A stretch of DNA of 54,637 nucleotides from Acidobacteriota bacterium (GTDB lineage: Bacteria; Acidobacteriota; Terriglobia; Terriglobales; SCQP01). The notes under the pieces were generated by a model. The model had not been told where the DNA came from. It saw nothing but the letters and a program-made list of their open reading frames with translations, and made no database searches. Below, piece after piece: positions 7,624 to 14,890 of this stretch (position 1 is the stretch's first letter; every line of letters starts with the position of its first letter). A program made the translations under genes and the position numbers. The DNA lies in NCBI GenBank assembly GCA_027459505.1, contig DAIDIE010000034.1, forward strand, positions 1-54,637. Direction: 5' to 3'.

Positions 7624-8730
7624 ATGCCCATGTCCCAAGGTCGAGAAAACATTCTCGGAATCGAGCTCAGCACCCTGCGTGATCAGATGACGGCTCAGGG
7701 CTTTCCCCCGTTCCGTGCTGATCAACTTTTTCGAGCCGTGCAGCGCAAACATGTTCCCGCATGGGACCACGTCCACACCTTGCCGCTGCCACTCCGCACC
7801 CGTGCCGGCGCCCAGTGGGGCCTGTCCTGGCCGCTCATCGAGCAGCGCTTTGTTTCGCTAGACGGTACAGTGCGATATCTGTTGCGTCTGCACGACGGAG
7901 AGACGGTGGAAGCCGTCTACCTCCCGGAGGAAGTGTTCGACGCCGAAGGCGAACGCATTCGCCACCGCTACACCTTTTGTATTTCCACGCAGGCGGGCTG
8001 CCCCGTCAATTGCCAGTTCTGCATGACCGCCCTGCTGGGACTCAAGCGCAGCCTGGAAGCCGGTGAAATCGTCGGCCAGGTGCTGACCTTAATGCGGGAG
8101 CATGGCCTGCGCGCTGGCGACGCCGGCGCCCACAAAGTGAACCTGGTCTACATGGGCATGGGCGAGCCCTTCCTCAATTACGATAACGTCCTGCGCTCGG
8201 TGCGGATATTGACTACGCCAGAGGGCGCGGCCCTGTCGCCCCGCCGGATCACCATTTCCACGTCGGGGATTATTGACAAGATTGTGCGCTTTGGAACCGA
8301 GCCCAACCGTCCCCATCTGGCCATTTCTTTGAACGCGACTACCGACGAAATGCGCCAGCGTATCATGCCGCTCAATAGGGGTCAGGGAGGGCTGCAGCGG
8401 CTGCTGCGGACAGCGCGCGCATTTCCCCTGCGCGAACGGGAGCGATTGACCTTTGAATATGTGCTGTTGGCTGGTGTCAATGACAGCCTCGAGGATGCTG
8501 CCCGCATTGTTGACCTCACCCGCGGCATACGCTGTAAGGTGAACCTGATTGCCTGGAACATGGGTCCCGAGCGGCCGTTTCAGAGTCCAGACGCCGACCA
8601 GGTGGATCGCTTTCAGCACGCGCTCACGCAGGCTGGCGTTCCCGCCTTCATCCGCCGTCCACGCGGCCGCGATATCTATGCCGCCTGCGGCCAGCTCAAG
8701 CGCACTGCTGCTGATGGACAGCAACCCTAG
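7624..8730 (+). CDS. rlmN: Dual-specificity 23S rRNA A2503 / tRNA A37 C2-methyltransferase
   Basis: Radical-SAM enzyme that methylates C2 of adenine 2503 in 23S rRNA and of A37 in some tRNAs. At 368 residues it has the standard length. The SAM-cluster cysteines are C126, C130 and C133 (GCPVNCQFC). The two mechanistic cysteines are also present, C119 (FCIST) and C355 (YAACGQL), so it is a methyl synthase and complete. There is a second in-frame ATG two codons in. The stop codon TAG (8728-8730) lies inside the CTAG that begins a family 1 repeat, so that insertion or its boundary defines the present C-terminus. Confidence 0.95.
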   Translation: MPMSQGRENILGIELSTLRDQMTAQGFPPFRADQLFRAVQRKHVPAWDHVHTLPLPLRTRAGAQWGLSWPLIEQRFVSLDGTVRYLLRLHDGETVEAVYLPEEVFDAEGERIRHRYTFCISTQAGCPVNCQFCMTALLGLKRSLEAGEIVGQVLTLMREHGLRAGDAGAHKVNLVYMGMGEPFLNYDNVLRSVRILTTPEGAALSPRRITISTSGIIDKIVRFGTEPNRPHLAISLNATTDEMRQRIMPLNRGQGGLQRLLRTARAFPLRERERLTFEYVLLAGVNDSLEDAARIVDLTRGIRCKVNLIAWNMGPERPFQSPDADQVDRFQHALTQAGVPAFIRRPRGRDIYAACGQLKRTAADGQQP

Positions 8731-8921
8731 CGAGCCACCGAGTCCTCCCTGTGGAAGAGATCGCCGGAGGAGATCGCAGGTGGAGGGCCGCGAAATTGCG
8801 AAGGGCGGCCCCGCCGGAGAGGAGCCCGGCATCGGCGGATTCACAGTCTCACTGGAGAACGTGCCAGCGACCCAACGGAAAGCAATGCCGGCGGGCAGCT
8901 CAGGAGACGAGGCCGTGCCTC
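8727..8921 (+). repeat. Dispersed structured repeat, family 1, copy 3
   Basis: This copy starts with CTAG overlapping the rlmN stop codon and ends with GTGCCTC, whose last base is the first base of the convergent gene's stop codon (8921-8923). It therefore makes up the whole intergenic interval. It has the perfect second hairpin GGGCCGC/GCGGCCC around 8785-8813 and a partly decayed third hairpin (CACAGTCTC against GAGAACGTG). A short internal duplication of GGAGGAGATCGC-like sequence is seen near 8760-8780. Confidence 0.9.
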
Positions 8922-9877
8922 TACGGAACCAACTTCACTGTCCCGCTGGAATGTATGGTCGTTGTGTCGTTCTCGCTCACGGGCCCCGCGATGGTGAGCT
9001 GCAGCGTGTTGGTTGACTGGCTGGTGCTCTGCTGCAGGACTCCCGACGCAATGCGGTATTGATTCTGCGAATGCGCCACGATGGTCATTTCGGCACTGAC
9101 CATCTTTCCCGCCAGCTCCGCTGGGCTTAGCCCCAGACTGCTCGGGGGTAATGCCGTGCTCCCCGTCATATCCATGTCGATCGTCGCCACGTCCCCGTGC
9201 ACTTCCGCAAGAACACATTTCATCTGCAGCGGTACGCTGGTGTGCAGGCTGCTGACGTGCTGTACCCGGATGCGGCTCCAATGTGCTCCGGGGGCTACCG
9301 CATGATTGGGAAACAGATCCGCGTAGGCAAACTGCTGCAGGATCGTGAGCGCCTGGTCGAGCTCTTCGTCTTTCGGCGCAGCAAGCGTGTGAATGGCTCC
9401 GTGATCGAGTACCTCGATCTCGATGGCGCCCATCTGTGCGACCTTGGCCTGCTCCTCGCCGGCTCGCTGCCGCAGCCTCGCCTCAAATCCCGGATCGTCG
9501 CTGCTGACCTGCGTGCTGTATTGCTGATAGCGCAGCGCAACCTTTCCTTCTCCCGGCTTGTCCGGTTTGAGGTCGCGCTCCTCCACACGGCAGTGCTGGA
9601 GCAGGTGCGCGCCCAGCATGCCGCTCGCGCCATTCATTTGAATGTCGGACCGGACCACGATTTCGTAGTGGCGCACTTTGCCTGGCGTAAACCGCCGGTT
9701 CAATGTGATGGTTGGCAATGTGATGGTTGGCCGCTGTGCCGCGGCGGTTGCGGGAACGGTTCTGCTCTGAGCGCTTTGGGCCAGCACCCCGCTTGTCAAC
9801 GCCAACCATACCGCCGCCATGAGCATGGGGCTGCCAAGCTGCGTACGCTTCTTTTGCCTCATGTGGGAAAGCGCCAT
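8921..9877 (-). CDS. Secreted protein of unknown function
   Basis: I do not recognise the family. The 318-residue protein has a basic N-terminus (RQKKRT) and a hydrophobic stretch (MLMAAVWLALTSGVLAQ, about 17-33) typical of a signal peptide, so it is probably exported. The mature part is rich in beta-strand-like alternation and contains a duplicated PTITLPTITL at about 49-58. That duplication is coded by a 15-base direct repeat near 9709-9735. It has no cysteine pairs or catalytic motifs that I can see. It shares a 117-bp divergent upstream region with the gene at 9995. Its stop codon touches the family 1 repeat. Confidence 0.75.
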   Translation of the reverse strand: MALSHMRQKKRTQLGSPMLMAAVWLALTSGVLAQSAQSRTVPATAAAQRPTITLPTITLNRRFTPGKVRHYEIVVRSDIQMNGASGMLGAHLLQHCRVEERDLKPDKPGEGKVALRYQQYSTQVSSDDPGFEARLRQRAGEEQAKVAQMGAIEIEVLDHGAIHTLAAPKDEELDQALTILQQFAYADLFPNHAVAPGAHWSRIRVQHVSSLHTSVPLQMKCVLAEVHGDVATIDMDMTGSTALPPSSLGLSPAELAGKMVSAEMTIVAHSQNQYRIASGVLQQSTSQSTNTLQLTIAGPVSENDTTTIHSSGTVKLVP

Positions 9878-9994
9878 TGAGATTACCTGTTTTCAGTGTA
9901 GCTCTAAGCGTCCACCCCGCGTTTGCCCTTCCGTTCCGCGCCCCGCCTTGAGCGAATTGCCCGCCCACCCTAAAATCAAAGTCGGCCTTTTTCC

Positions 9995-10708
9995 TTGAAC
10001 TACTTCAACTACTTCACCGAGATCGAAGAGCACTTTCAGCGGCAACGTGGCCAGTTGGTTTACCTTTCTCCCGTCGACTGGGCTCTGATCGCCTCCTGGA
10101 AAGATGCCGGCATTCCCTTGCCGGCGGTCCTTGACGGCATTTCCCGCTCCTTCGAAAAGTTCCATTCTGGAAAGCGGAAAGACATTTCCCGCCTCCGCTC
10201 CCTGCTCTACTGCGCTCCCGCGGTACTGGAGGCCGCCGAAGCCGCGCGCGAAGCGGCCGTTGGCGGCCGCCCGGAAAGCGCTTCAGGCGAAAAAAACGAA
10301 GATGCCGACGCCGGCTTGGAGATTGGCCGCATTCAGCGCCATTTGCAGCGCGCGATTCAGCACTTCCAGGCGGCAATCGACCTGCCGCAAACGCCCTCTG
10401 GCGCGAAGTCCACCTTCGCGGAGATCATCGCCGAGCTGAATCAGCTTTCTTCGGCGCTCTCGCAACAACGCCTGGAGGAACTTGATCGCCACCTTTCCGT
10501 GCTCGATGAACGCGCCGTTGCCGCTTTGGCGCAAAACACCCCAACCGCGGCACAACTGGAAATCAAAGCCTCGTTTGAACGTGAACTGGCGCCCTATCGC
10601 CGCGGCATGCGCCCCGAGCAAGTCGTCATGCTGGAGCGGCAATTTTTGCAAAAGCGCCTGCTCGAATCCCTGCATCTTCCCCGCCTCAGCCTCTTCTACA
10701 TGCTATGA
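9995..10708 (+). CDS. Conserved hypothetical protein coupled to rRNA methyltransferase gene
   Basis: A 237-residue, largely helical cytoplasmic protein that begins MNYFNYFTEIEEHFQ at a TTG start (9995). No other start keeps this region, which looks ordered. Its N-terminal half resembles proteins I have seen in acidobacterial genomes next to RumA-like methyltransferases, but I know no function. It ends in an ATGA overlap with the methyltransferase gene, so the two are translationally coupled and probably act together or are coexpressed. The middle (about 85-110) is a low-complexity Ala/Glu/Gly linker. There are no zinc or nucleotide-binding motifs. Confidence 0.75.
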   Translation: MNYFNYFTEIEEHFQRQRGQLVYLSPVDWALIASWKDAGIPLPAVLDGISRSFEKFHSGKRKDISRLRSLLYCAPAVLEAAEAAREAAVGGRPESASGEKNEDADAGLEIGRIQRHLQRAIQHFQAAIDLPQTPSGAKSTFAEIIAELNQLSSALSQQRLEELDRHLSVLDERAVAALAQNTPTAAQLEIKASFERELAPYRRGMRPEQVVMLERQFLQKRLLESLHLPRLSLFYML

Positions 10709-12111
10709 AGCCTCTGACCAATCCCAAAGACGTTGTCATTGAAAAGCTCATCTACGGCGGTGATGGGTTGGCGCGGCTCGCCGACTCGGGTGTTTCTACT
10801 GGAAACGAGGTGGTCGAGGCAGGGCCTGCGCCTTCGACTGATGTCGCCCCGCGTCCGCCTGAGCCTGGGTCCGCCCCCGCGGGCCGGGGAAAGGCGCTTT
10901 TTGTGCCTTTCGTGCTGCCCGGCGAGCGCGTGCGCATTGTCGTGGAGGAGCAGAAGAAGGGCTTTGCGCGCGGCCGCGCTCTCCAGGTGCTGCAGTCGTC
11001 CCCGGAGCGCATCGCGCCCGCCTGCCCCTACTTCGGCGAATGCGGTGGTTGTCAATGGCAGCACATCGGCCCCAGTGCTCAAACCGTTGCCAAACGCGAC
11101 ATCCTCCTGGAGACGTTGGCCCGTCAGGGCGGCGTGCGGGTCGCTGAGAGCGATCTCGAGGTTCAACTGCATGCGGCCGCGCCCTGGCAATATCGCAATC
11201 GCACCCGCCTGCGGCTCAGTTCGCGCCAGCAAACGCACGCGCAATTGGCCTACTACCGGCGCGGCTCGCACCAGCCGCTCGCGGTTGAACAGTGCCCCAT
11301 CAGCGCGGCGCCGATTCAGGACGCGATTGCCAGGGCGGCAAAACTATCCCCTCCTCCCGCCTCGTTGACGGAGTTGGAAATCGGCTGCAATGATGACTCC
11401 TCCGCCATGCTCTTCACGCTGCAGAAGGAAAGCGGCGCACCCGGCGCCAACGCACTCACCAGGCCTGAGCTCTCCTTTGCGCAGGAGCTTCTGGCGCTCG
11501 CCGGCGAGCGCCAGGCCTCGGTGGCTATTCAGACCGGCTCCCACGTTGCGGTTGTTGCCGGTTCCGGCGCCATGCAATATGCGGTCGGGAACGACCGCTT
11601 CCGCCTGAGTCATGGCGCTTTCTTTCAGGTCAATCGTTTTCTGGTTCAAGAACTCCAGGCAGTAGCAACCGCTGGCGCCTCCGGCGGCCTCGCACTGGAC
11701 CTGTTCAGCGGTGTGGGACTGTTTACTCTTCCGTTGGCGCGCCAGTTTGAGCGGGTCATCTCCGTCGAAAGCAACCTGGCCGCCAGCCAGGACTTGCGCC
11801 ACAACTGCGCGCCATGCGCGCCGGCTGTCGATGTACAGGCAGCCGATGCCCTGGTATTTCTACGGCGCTTTCGCGACACCCCGGACTTGCTGCTGGCCGA
11901 CCCGCCGCGCGGCGGACTCGATAGCTCCATGATTGCCGAAGTCTTGCGCCTGCAGCCCCGGCACATCCGTTTAGTCTCCTGTGACCCAACCACGCTGGCG
12001 CGTGATCTGAAAACCCTGCTGGCGGATGGCTACCGTCTGCAACAGCTCGATCTTTTCGATCTGTTTCCACAGACCTTCCATTTGGAAACCGTCGCCCGGC
12101 TGTGCCGCTGA
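10705..12111 (+). CDS. RlmD/TrmA-type rRNA or tRNA (uracil-5)-methyltransferase
   Basis: SAM-dependent methyltransferase that makes m5U in 23S rRNA or tRNA, 468 residues. An N-terminal TRAM domain carries a Pro/Ala-rich insertion (about 29-62). The iron-sulfur cluster cysteines are C107, C113, C116 (ACPYFGECGGC) and C197 (EQCPIS). The SAM motif is DLFSGVGLFTLPLA. The catalytic Cys426 is in SCDPTTLARDL and the general-base Glu461 in FHLETVARL. Cluster spacing matches RumA rather than cluster-free TrmA. Whether the target is U1939, U747 or tRNA U54 cannot be settled from sequence, so I give no symbol. The start overlaps the upstream gene by 4 nt. Confidence 0.92.
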   Translation: MKPLTNPKDVVIEKLIYGGDGLARLADSGVSTGNEVVEAGPAPSTDVAPRPPEPGSAPAGRGKALFVPFVLPGERVRIVVEEQKKGFARGRALQVLQSSPERIAPACPYFGECGGCQWQHIGPSAQTVAKRDILLETLARQGGVRVAESDLEVQLHAAAPWQYRNRTRLRLSSRQQTHAQLAYYRRGSHQPLAVEQCPISAAPIQDAIARAAKLSPPPASLTELEIGCNDDSSAMLFTLQKESGAPGANALTRPELSFAQELLALAGERQASVAIQTGSHVAVVAGSGAMQYAVGNDRFRLSHGAFFQVNRFLVQELQAVATAGASGGLALDLFSGVGLFTLPLARQFERVISVESNLAASQDLRHNCAPCAPAVDVQAADALVFLRRFRDTPDLLLADPPRGGLDSSMIAEVLRLQPRHIRLVSCDPTTLARDLKTLLADGYRLQQLDLFDLFPQTFHLETVARLCR

Positions 12112-12117
12112 CTAGCC

Positions 12118-12137
12118 GTGGCTGCTTCGGCTGCCAC
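12118..12137 (+). terminator. Possible terminator hairpin after the methyltransferase gene
   Basis: GTGGC-T-GC-TTCG-GC-T-GCCAC forms a UUCG-capped stem 7 bp after the stop codon. It has no downstream T-run, so it may be an mRNA 3' stabiliser rather than an intrinsic terminator. Confidence 0.4.
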
Positions 12138-12192
12138 CTCAAGTGATTCAAAACACAGCTCCGCCGGCCCACCGCCAAGTTAAAATAATGCT

Positions 12193-12369
12193 GTGCCGCT
12201 CTACGAATACCGTTGTCTGCAGTGTGGCCGCGTTTTTGAGCGCCTGCGTTCGCTGCATTCCCAGGAGCCGGTGACGTGTACCTGCGGAAGCACGGATGTC
12301 GAGCGCATTGAATTCTCGCGCGTCAGTGTTTCGGCCGGCGGTTGCAGCCCCGGGCCAGGCGGCGGTTGA
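12193..12369 (+). CDS. FmdB-like small zinc-ribbon protein
   Basis: A 58-residue frame starting at GTG begins MPLYEYRCLQCGRVFE, the hallmark of the putative regulatory protein FmdB family (single zinc ribbon). The first zinc knuckle is CLQC (residues 8-11). The second reads CTCG instead of the usual CPxCG, so it is one residue short and may bind zinc less well. The tail is Gly-rich and ends GCSPGPGGG, also typical. It lies about 80 bp behind the methyltransferase gene. FmdB members are found next to many housekeeping genes and none has a firm function. Confidence 0.75.
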   Translation: MPLYEYRCLQCGRVFERLRSLHSQEPVTCTCGSTDVERIEFSRVSVSAGGCSPGPGGG

Positions 12370-12486
12370 GCCCTCTAGCGCGCTTCCCGGCGGGAGGTGC
12401 TTACGCACGCGCTGACGATTTTCGTGGCGACGCATGCGCTCGCCACCGGATTTCTAACGCGCTCCGGCTTCATAGGCAAGGAATCT

Positions 12487-12672
12487 ATGTCCAGCAAACA
12501 ACTTCCACTGAAGCGCACTGGTGTCTTCAACCGCTTTCAGACCAGCGTTTATGGCTCCTATGTGCCCACCGCCGCGGACGCGCACTTTGACCCCCAACTG
12601 GAAGCAGGGACGCGTGTGCGCCGCCTGCGCCGTGATATGGAGCCCGTGGAGAAAATCGAAATACCCAGTTAA
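12487..12672 (+). CDS. Small hypothetical protein
   Basis: A 61-residue frame from ATG at 12487, with AAGGAA 4-5 nt upstream. It begins MSSKQLPLKRTGVFNRFQTSVYG and is polar and charged with no membrane segment or cysteine. A longer version from GTG 12397 (91 residues) is possible but its extra N-terminus looks like translated non-coding DNA. I do not recognise it. Support is only the open frame, the start site and the position between genes. Confidence 0.4.
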   Translation: MSSKQLPLKRTGVFNRFQTSVYGSYVPTAADAHFDPQLEAGTRVRRLRRDMEPVEKIEIPS

Positions 12673-12768
12673 CGCGGCAGAGCGCCCGCAAAAACTGCCC
12701 GCAACTCACAAGCTGTTCAATCCGGCGACACCCTTGGCATTGCTGCAAACTGCCTGCCCGCTCTGGCC

Positions 12769-13482
12769 TCAGGCCTGCGCCGCCATGGCCGGACGTTGCG
12801 CCCGTTGAAAGGCGCTGGAAGCCAACTGCCCGAACAGCCTTGCCGTAATCGCTTCGCGGTGTGTGAAGCGGTGGTTGTGCGGCTGCGAGAGCAGCAGCAC
12901 CGCGAAGCGCTGCTGGTAGCACAAGCGCACGCCCAGGGCTTCTCCCCGGATCTGCAGTGCGGTCAGACGTCGCAGTTCCGCCTCAAAGCCGGGATCCTCC
13001 AGCAGCAGGTGCCCAAATCCTTCCGTCATCGCCGTCCGTAAAAGCTGGCTGGTGGGGCTCAGGCGCCGCTCCTGCCCCGGCTGGCTGAGAATCAGCCACG
13101 TGCCGTCGCGGGTGACGTTCCACAACTGGATGTTGCCCGCGCTCGTACAACTGCGCACTCCCTCGATCAGCCATTCACGCGCCTGGTCAAAATAGCGGGC
13201 GTTCAATAAGCGCTCGGCATTGTCCAAAATGTGAGATGGAATCTCGCGTGTTTCCGAAGCCGGCGGACGGCTGGCGTGGAACTTGATAACCAGTTCCCGC
13301 GCCGAGTGCACATGCGCTTTGTGGTAGACCGCTTTCAAGTAATCCTTCACCGTGTTCACGCTGAGTTCGAGCCGCTCCGCGATTTCCTTTACCGAATGCG
13401 CCGCCATCAACTCAACGATGATGTCGCGTTCACGCGGCGAGAATTGTTCTTGCCAACTCGACGGCAGGGAAGAGTCGTACAT
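12769..13482 (-). CDS. LuxR-type regulator with N-terminal DNA-binding domain
   Basis: Transcription factor of 237 residues. The GerE/LuxR helix-turn-helix is at the N-terminus: FSPRERDIIVELMAAHSVKEIA with recognition helix SVNTVKDYLKAVYHKA (about 14-56). The C-terminal 130 residues look like a GAF- or PAS-like sensor domain (for example FGHLLLEDPGFEAELR and EALGVRLCYQQRFAVLLL). This is the reverse of the usual LuxR order, in which the HTH is last. ATG 13482 is preferred over TTG 13503 because GAGG lies 6 nt upstream. It is monocistronic with an AT-rich upstream region that holds a dyad (13599-13615). Ligand and targets are unknown. Confidence 0.85.
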   Translation of the reverse strand: MYDSSLPSSWQEQFSPRERDIIVELMAAHSVKEIAERLELSVNTVKDYLKAVYHKAHVHSARELVIKFHASRPPASETREIPSHILDNAERLLNARYFDQAREWLIEGVRSCTSAGNIQLWNVTRDGTWLILSQPGQERRLSPTSQLLRTAMTEGFGHLLLEDPGFEAELRRLTALQIRGEALGVRLCYQQRFAVLLLSQPHNHRFTHREAITARLFGQLASSAFQRAQRPAMAAQA

Positions 13483-13598
13483 AATTGCCTCGGTGCTCCC
13501 CAACGAGAAAAGATGAGGCCTATTTTGTCCGCTCTAAAGTGGTGATTTCACCGCAATAATTCGTAACTATTTTGCAAAGATTTTGAAACAATTGGGGC

Positions 13599-13615
13599 TA
13601 ACCCTAGTGGGGGTA
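13599..13615. promoter_or_regulatory. Candidate operator dyad upstream of the LuxR-type gene
   Basis: TAACCC-TAGTG-GGGGTA is an inverted repeat with five of six matching positions, in an otherwise AT-rich 160-bp region between the regulator gene and tRNA-Ser. It lies about 117 bp upstream of the regulator start. Autoregulation is a guess; a single site cannot be validated here. Confidence 0.3.
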
Positions 13616-13669
13616 TCCATTTGGGGGGGCGAGACCCGCGGACGCGGGGAGGTTCTGGGCAGGAAGCGA

Positions 13670-13759
13670 TGGCGGAGAGACAGGGATTCGAACCCTGGAT
13701 ACCCGTTAAGGTATACACGCTTTCCAAGCGTGCGCCTTCAGCCACTCGGCCATCTCTCC
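13670..13759 (-). tRNA. tRNA-Ser (anticodon GGA)
   Basis: The minus strand reads GGAGAGATGGCCGAGTGGC at the 5' end, then an anticodon loop TTGGAAA with GGA, a long variable arm as in class II tRNAs, the T-arm GGTTCGAATCC and a 3' end CTCTCC-G-CCA. The acceptor stem GGAGAGA/TCTCTCC pairs fully. The discriminator is G, the serine identity base, and CCA is encoded. It decodes UCC/UCU. Confidence 0.98.
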
Positions 13760-13766
13760 GGTCTGT

Positions 13767-13934
13767 TTAGTGTACCGCAAATGCTTCTGGGGCGGCCACT
13801 TGCGCGCCGCCGCGCCGTTCCTGGCGGAGCGCTTGCCGGAGCAGAAATCCCAACAACAGCCGCGCGCACCCCGCCCCCAGCACCATGGAAAGCAGGGCGG
13901 CCGCCAAAATCAGCACCAGGGCCAGCAAAGACAC
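13767..13934 (-). CDS. Possible 55-residue membrane peptide
   Basis: A short frame on the minus strand starts GTG at 13934 with GGGAGA about 7 nt upstream and ends TAA at 13767, 8 bp before the tRNA-Ser gene. It codes one hydrophobic helix (residues 2-20, SLLALVLILAAALLSMVLG), a short second hydrophobic stretch with one Cys, and then an Arg-rich tail, as in many small bacterial membrane proteins. I do not recognise it. Membrane composition and the ribosome-binding site support it; conservation has not been tested. Confidence 0.45.
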   Translation of the reverse strand: MSLLALVLILAAALLSMVLGAGCARLLLGFLLRQALRQERRGGAQVAAPEAFAVH

Positions 13935-14266
13935 CGATTTATCTCCCGGAGTGAACTAAATGCCTAACCTTAATCACTGAGCGTGAACTGCGGGCGCTTC
14001 GCAGGCGGTTCCGATTTGAAACCCCGGCGGCTTCCTGTGGGCGGGTTCACCCATCTCGGGCGACCAGAAAAGCCCGGCAATCATTTGTGAGCTTCGGACT
14101 GTGAGCTTCGACCGGACGCCGAAGCGGGTGGAATAAAGGCGGACCGCACAAATGGGGAGAGCCGCGGGGACTACACCCGCTCAGAGTAGATGCTCGCCGG
14201 GTCGCCAAGTGCTGCCTGGCGGCTAACCTCCGCAGCGTCGTCAAAGATCGTGATTGCTGCGGAAGT
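13935..14266. other. Intergenic region with family 2 repeat
   Basis: No gene is supported between the small membrane frame and the gene ending at 14267. The interval contains the degenerate family 2 repeat and a short direct repeat of TGAGCTTCG (about 14089 and 14102). Open frames here look like chance frames in GC-rich DNA. Confidence 0.5.
14109..14145 (+). repeat. Dispersed repeat, family 2, copy 2 (degenerate)
   Basis: Contains GACGCCGAAGCGGGTGGAATAAA, closely matching the core of the copies at 4031-4083 and 31891-31940, but its 3' end (GGCGGACCGCAC) has lost the GGCCGTGCC hairpin. Confidence 0.55.
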
Positions 14267-14689
14267 CTACTTGTAGATCGAGTACTGCTTCTGTGGTGGG
14301 CGAAGCTGAATGGTGATCGCTACCGCCGGTTTGTTGAGCGGATAGATTTTGCCGAACGTGTCGTAATGCGGCGCGATGACCTGGATTAGCACCGAACCCG
14401 GAGGAAGTTGCTGCAGATCAATTTTGCCTTTCAGCGATGTCTTCAGTTCCAGGTGCAGAGGGTGCTTGACCCTTTTCCCCTCCCAATTGCTGACCTGCTG
14501 CACAACGATCGGTGCAAACCTCACCGGAGTACCGTCCGGCCCATTCACCTGAACCTTCAGGTCAACATAGTAGGGCGGCTTCTTCGCCTGCACCGGCGTC
14601 CACAATGCCGCCACCAGAAGCGGAACAACTGTCAATGACAGCACCAGGTGGCGGGTGCGCTGCGGCGGTAGGGTGAGACGAAATCGCAT
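14267..14689 (-). CDS. Small exported protein, carboxypeptidase-regulatory-like
   Basis: A 140-residue protein from ATG 14689, chosen because GGAG lies about 6 nt upstream; the longer frame to 14734 lacks such a site. Residues 1-36 form a signal peptide with a twin basic region and a hydrophobic core ending VQAKK. The mature 100 residues contain alternating strand pattern and a phrase LQQLPPGSVLIQVIAPHYDTFGK. This is the style of a single Ig-like carboxypeptidase regulatory domain. No enzyme motif. It is probably a periplasmic or surface beta-sandwich; function unknown. Confidence 0.7.
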   Translation of the reverse strand: MRFRLTLPPQRTRHLVLSLTVVPLLVAALWTPVQAKKPPYYVDLKVQVNGPDGTPVRFAPIVVQQVSNWEGKRVKHPLHLELKTSLKGKIDLQQLPPGSVLIQVIAPHYDTFGKIYPLNKPAVAITIQLRPPQKQYSIYK

Positions 14690-14841
14690 AGAGACTCCGG
14701 GGTTGTTTTCTGGAATGTCCCGAGTGTACCGCAACCGGCAACACCGTGAAAGTCTAGCTCCCGGCCGAAGGGCGCCCTCTTTTACCCGCTAGCCTGCAAG
14801 GGTTTTCCGCACCCCCCGTTCCGCCTTGTGGCCAGCCGTTC

Positions 14842-14880
14842 CTGATCAACCGTTTCTGATCAACCGTTTCTGGCTAACCG
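14842..14880 (-). repeat. Short tandem repeat after ubiD
   Basis: The 14-base unit CTGATCAACCGTTT occurs twice in a row (14842-14855, 14856-14869), followed by a degenerate third unit (14870-14880). It lies 10 bp past the ubiD stop codon. Confidence 0.8.
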
Positions 14881-14890
14881 TCCGCATCCG

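Noticed and set aside
13674-13759. tRNA-Sec was considered for the class II tRNA, given selB in the window
   Set aside because: The anticodon is GGA, not TCA, and the acceptor stem has standard length; it is tRNA-Ser.
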